This document shows, one piece after another, positions 61,012-64,000 of a stretch of DNA of 64,000 nt (position 1 is its first letter; each line of letters starts with the position of its first letter). The DNA is from Verrucomicrobiaceae bacterium UBA1938 (GTDB lineage: Bacteria > Verrucomicrobiota > Verrucomicrobiia > Verrucomicrobiales > Verrucomicrobiaceae). The stretch spans positions 1 to 64,000 of the forward strand of contig DDFC01000029.1 of NCBI GenBank assembly GCA_002336895.1, given 5' to 3'. The notes under the pieces were generated by a model. It ran no database searches. It was not told the DNA's origin and was given only the letters and a program-made list of their open reading frames with translations. The translations under genes and the position numbers were made by a program.

Positions 61012-61203
61012 TTACCTGGCCGCTGGATCCTGGATCGCCTGTTCGATCGGGTAATCAAGTTCTTCGCCTGTCTGAACGACCACGACGTGAACTTTCTGTC
61101 CGTTGACCCTGCCTGTGATCTGATAGACCGGGCCATACTCACCAAAGCTGCGGTAGCTGCCGACCAAGTCCGCAGGCACAGGTAGTGTGGTGAGAGTTTC
61201 CAT
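61012..61203 (-). CDS. VapX-like (DUF5397-type) antitoxin
   Basis: A 63-residue acidic-to-neutral protein: LPVPADLVGSYRSFGEYGPV, YQITGRVNGQKVHVVVVQTG, EELDYPIEQAIQDPAAR. The pattern (short leader, G.YR.FGE.GPVYQ, VVVV.TGEELDYP) fits the DUF5397 family, which I recall being found directly upstream of vapD as in vapXD modules. Its stop is followed by two bases and then the vapD start, so translation is coupled. It is expected to neutralise VapD. It is intact even though the toxin is interrupted. Confidence 0.78.
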   Translation of the reverse strand: METLTTLPVPADLVGSYRSFGEYGPVYQITGRVNGQKVHVVVVQTGEELDYPIEQAIQDPAAR

Positions 61204-61260
61204 AGGCCAATGCTATGCTTTTTGGTCGAGGTATCAATCCATGATTTTGGAGACGATGCA

Positions 61261-64000
61261 TCACCCTTTCGTCACCACCTCATCCAGGTTCAGCACCAGA
61301 TTGGCCACCATCGTCCAGGCGGCGAGTTCGGCGGGGTTGAGTTTGTCATCGGGCTTGGATTCGCCGTAGCTGATGGCCTTTTTGGCCTCTTCAGGTTTGG
61401 CGGTGTAGGAGGCCAGCTCCTTCTGGTAGGACTGCAGGATGATCTCGGCCTCCTGGGCGCTGGGGTAGCGGCCGGTAGCGGCGCGGAAGAGGGCGGTGAT
61501 GCGTGCATCCGTGCCTGTCTGTGACTGCATGACGTGCTGAGCGAAGTTGCGCGCGGCTTCAAAGAACTGCACGTCGTTCATCAGCGTCAGCGCCTGCAGA
61601 GGTGTGTTGCTGCGCTCGCGGCGCAGGCAGTAGCTCTCGCGGTTCGGTGCGTCAAAGGCGGTCATGTTCGGCGGCGGGGCGGTGCGCTTCCAAAAGGTGT
61701 AGAGGCTGCGGCGGTACAGAGACTCGCCGTGGTCCTGGATGTAGTTACGGGTGTTGCTGCCGCCAAAGCCCACGGGTTCCCAGATGTTCTCCGGCTGGTA
61801 GGGCTTCACGCTCTTGCCACCGATCTTGGGGCTGAGCAGGCCGGAGACAAACAGCGCCTCATCACGCACTGCCTCGGCGTCCAGGCGGAAGCGCGGGCCG
61901 CGTGCCAGCAGGCGGTTTTCAGGGTCTTTTTGCAGCACAAGATCGGAGCATAGGGCGCTCTGCCGGTAGGTGTGGGAGGTGACGAGCATGCGGGCAAAGG
62001 CCTTCATGTCCCAGCCGCTTTCACGGAAGGTCACGGCCAGCCAGTCGAGCAGCTCGGGGTGGCTGGGCGGCTCGCCTTGTGAGCCGAAATCGTTGCTCGT
62101 TTTCACCAGGCCGATGCCAAAGAACTGCTGCCACAGGCGGTTCACCTCTACACGGGCGGTCAGTGGGTGCTGCGGACTGAGAAGCCATTTGGCCAGGTCC
62201 ATGCGTGTGTGGTCGGGCTGCTGCGGCAGCGGTGGGAAGATGGCCGGTGTGCTGCGAGTCACCTTGTCCTTGGGCTTGTCGTACTGCCCGCGGTCCATCA
62301 CAAAGCTTTCGCGTTTTTCCGGCAGGTCAGCCATTACAAAGGTGGCGGGGATCACATCGTAGAGCGTTTTTTTCTGGCCTTCCAGAGCCAGCTTCTCGGC
62401 GCGTGCGCCATCCACCAGGCTGCGTGCGCCTTGGTATTCGTTTTCAAACCACCATGCCTTGAGCTTGGCCACTTCCAGCTCGGACCACTCGGCGGCTTTC
62501 TTGCCGCGCACCAGCGTCTGCAGGTCGTTGGGCAGCTCGGCCACGCGGGTGCCCTGCTTTTTCTCCACCCATTTGCTCCAGGACCACTGCGTGTCTTTGG
62601 CAGGATCGACACGGGAGTTCATGGCCAGACGATCCCAGTAAACGGTTCCGTCAAACTGAGTGAAGGCAAAGCCGTTGACCTTGATGCCAGGCTTAAGGCC
62701 CAGCTTTTCAGCGGGCACTTCCAGCTTCACCCATTCACCCTCCTTGGGCAGCGCTCCCATCTGCACCTTTTCCGGCGTGCGCACCTGGCCAAAGGGGATG
62801 GCGCCCTCCTGACCCCACACGGCGCGGTGGTTCCAGCCGGAGGTGTGGAACTGCAGCATGATGGCCTTGGGCGGATTGGCGGGATCAATGTAGCACTGCA
62901 CGCTGATCTTGCCGTTTGGCGGGATCTCGTATTTGGCGCCATTCGTGAAGAAATCCTGCGCCACACCTGTGGCGGTACGTTTCAGTGCCGCCGTGCCGCT
63001 GAACACAGGGCCCTTGTCCTTGGTCACAAACTGAGTCGGCGCTCCAGCCACGCCGACCTTGGCACCAGCGGGGAATGCATCCTCGAACCACACCAGCTCG
63101 CTGCTCTGCACGGGGGGAGGCGGGTTCAGAGTGGCGGGGTCGGTGTATTGGATGGACTGGATTGCGCTGCGGATCTTCGTTTCTGTGGCGGCCAGCTTTT
63201 GATCCAGCTCCGCCAGCTGCTTCTTCTGCTCCTCGGTGCTCAGGCGCAGGATGGGTGGCGTCAGCAGGATGTTGCCGTCCATGGCCGGGTCGGCGGCGCT
63301 GTTAAAGAAGGCATAAAGGGAGTAAAACTCCTTCTGCGAGATGGGGTCAAACTTGTGGTCGTGGCACACGGCGCAGCCGGCGGTGAGGCCCATCCATACG
63401 GCCACGGTGGATTCCGTGCGGTCCACGGCATAGCGGAAAATGAACTCCTCATTGATGCTGCCGCCTTCGCTGGTCGTCACATTGCAGCGGTTGAACCCGG
63501 AGGCGATCTGCTGGTCGATGGTGGGGTTGGGCAGCAGGTCTCCCGCAAGCTGCCAGATCGTGAACTGGTCGTAGGGCAGGTTTTGGTTGAAGGCGCGCAC
63601 CACCCAGTCGCGGTACGGCCACATGCTGCGCTCATTGTCCAGGTGCAGGCCGTGGGTGTCGGCATAGCGGGCTGCATCCAGCCAGTAGCGGCCCATGTGT
63701 TCGCCATAGCGTTCGGACTTCAGCAGGCGGGACACGACCTTTTCATATGCATCCGGGCTGTTGTCTGCCAGAAAGGCGTCGATTTCTGCCAGCGTGGGCG
63801 GCAGGCCAGTCAGATCCAGCGTCACGCGGCGGATAAGCGTCTCCTTGGAGGCCTCGGGCTGCGGCGTCAGTTTCTCCTCCGCCAGCCGTGATTGGATAAA
63901 GGCGTCGATGGGGTTGCGGATCATGCCGCCTTTGACCACGGGCGGCGCTGTTTTGACCGGTGCTTCAAAACTCCAGTGCTTTTTGTACTCCGCGCCTTCC
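61261..64000 (-). CDS. DUF1549/DUF1553 protein, 5' end beyond the window
   Basis: The reading frame stays open to the right edge (upstream codons read AEYKKHWSFEAPVKTAPPVV), so the start and probably a PSCyt1 cytochrome domain lie outside; at least 913 residues are here. The DUF1549 part begins at NPIDAFIQSRLAEEKLTPQP, with LTGLPPTLAEIDAFLADNSP and YWLDAARYADTHGLHLDNER. CAVCHDHKFDPISQKEF holds a conserved CxxCHDHK motif. The DUF1553 part includes HPLTARVEVNRLWQQFFGIG, HPELLDWLAVTF and TPLQALTLMNDVQFFEAARN. A central beta-rich carbohydrate-binding-like insert (about 270-430) separates them. Secreted, with unproven role, probably polysaccharide-related. Any DUF1501 partner is not downstream: the vapXD locus follows. 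Confidence 0.93.
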   Translation of the reverse strand, partial: EGAEYKKHWSFEAPVKTAPPVVKGGMIRNPIDAFIQSRLAEEKLTPQPEASKETLIRRVTLDLTGLPPTLAEIDAFLADNSPDAYEKVVSRLLKSERYGEHMGRYWLDAARYADTHGLHLDNERSMWPYRDWVVRAFNQNLPYDQFTIWQLAGDLLPNPTIDQQIASGFNRCNVTTSEGGSINEEFIFRYAVDRTESTVAVWMGLTAGCAVCHDHKFDPISQKEFYSLYAFFNSAADPAMDGNILLTPPILRLSTEEQKKQLAELDQKLAATETKIRSAIQSIQYTDPATLNPPPPVQSSELVWFEDAFPAGAKVGVAGAPTQFVTKDKGPVFSGTAALKRTATGVAQDFFTNGAKYEIPPNGKISVQCYIDPANPPKAIMLQFHTSGWNHRAVWGQEGAIPFGQVRTPEKVQMGALPKEGEWVKLEVPAEKLGLKPGIKVNGFAFTQFDGTVYWDRLAMNSRVDPAKDTQWSWSKWVEKKQGTRVAELPNDLQTLVRGKKAAEWSELEVAKLKAWWFENEYQGARSLVDGARAEKLALEGQKKTLYDVIPATFVMADLPEKRESFVMDRGQYDKPKDKVTRSTPAIFPPLPQQPDHTRMDLAKWLLSPQHPLTARVEVNRLWQQFFGIGLVKTSNDFGSQGEPPSHPELLDWLAVTFRESGWDMKAFARMLVTSHTYRQSALCSDLVLQKDPENRLLARGPRFRLDAEAVRDEALFVSGLLSPKIGGKSVKPYQPENIWEPVGFGGSNTRNYIQDHGESLYRRSLYTFWKRTAPPPNMTAFDAPNRESYCLRRERSNTPLQALTLMNDVQFFEAARNFAQHVMQSQTGTDARITALFRAATGRYPSAQEAEIILQSYQKELASYTAKPEEAKKAISYGESKPDDKLNPAELAAWTMVANLVLNLDEVVTKG

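Noticed and set aside
60701..61054. 117-codon plus-strand frame after the cupin gene
   Set aside because: The opposite strand encodes a recognisable VapD toxin over the same interval; the plus-strand translation has no family features.

Overview
The window is a high-GC bacterial chromosome segment, most likely from the Verrucomicrobiota and probably near Verrucomicrobiaceae/Prosthecobacter. This rests on gene content only: planctomycete-type cytochrome c / DUF1549 / DUF1553 proteins with a DUF1501 partner, a secreted sulfatase, PqaA-like and PIG-L-like secreted enzymes, a eukaryote-type UDP-glucose pyrophosphorylase, BlaI/M56 pairs with unusual sensor regions, and lineage-type intergenic repeats. 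No rRNA gene was seen, so the taxonomy is an inference.

Layout. 0-4.2 kb: 2-oxoglutarate dehydrogenase E1 (sucA) and E2 (sucB), ending in a strong terminator. 4.2-8.3 kb: repeat-bearing spacer, DUF502 membrane protein, MTH1-like NUDIX hydrolase, sulfatase, repeat element, tRNA-Gly(TCC). 8.3-13.1 kb: envelope/exopolysaccharide block (secreted protein, outer-membrane barrel, Wzc-like tyrosine kinase, Wza-like export protein). 13.3-22.5 kb: ilvD, diheme cytochrome c, UGPase, leucine-rich-repeat protein, beta-helix protein, Gfo/Idh/MocA oxidoreductase and a 2-Cys peroxiredoxin, separated by three copies of a double-hairpin repeat. 22.6-25.6 kb: PqaA-like hydrolase, GntR/UTRA regulator and deoC sharing a divergent operator region. 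25.7-34.6 kb: BlaI plus a giant M56 sensor, then a PSCyt/DUF1549/DUF1553 gene overlapping a DUF1501 gene. 34.6-38.2 kb: small membrane protein, RibK-like protein, PIG-L deacetylase, MFS transporter. 38.3-43.9 kb: second BlaI/M56 pair (M56 fused to secretin-like domains), methyltransferase, tandem HMA-like secreted protein, secreted hypothetical. 43.86-44.6 kb: RAYT transposase between inverted REP palindromes. 44.6-55.3 kb: iron-type alcohol dehydrogenase, TrmA-type RNA methyltransferase, LolA-like protein, two glycosyltransferases, HTH/nuclease-like protein, TIM-barrel epimerase and recQ. 55.3-60.2 kb: three-gene minus-strand set with a PelA-like protein, a TPR protein and a lipoprotein. 60.3-64 kb: cupin, a vapXD-type toxin-antitoxin locus whose toxin carries an in-frame amber codon, and the 5'-truncated end of another DUF1549/DUF1553 gene running off the right edge.

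Functionally the window mixes central metabolism, extracellular polysaccharide and sulfated-glycan handling, and envelope sensing. The most unusual items are the amber-interrupted vapD, the RAYT with REP copies at several other sites (one inside a coding sequence), a PelA homologue that appears to have lost the catalytic residues of both enzyme domains, two BlaI-M56 systems with exact BlaI-type operators but non-beta-lactam sensor modules, a bacterial homologue of archaeal CTP-dependent riboflavin kinase, and a 2-oxoglutarate dehydrogenase E2 lacking the E3-binding domain.
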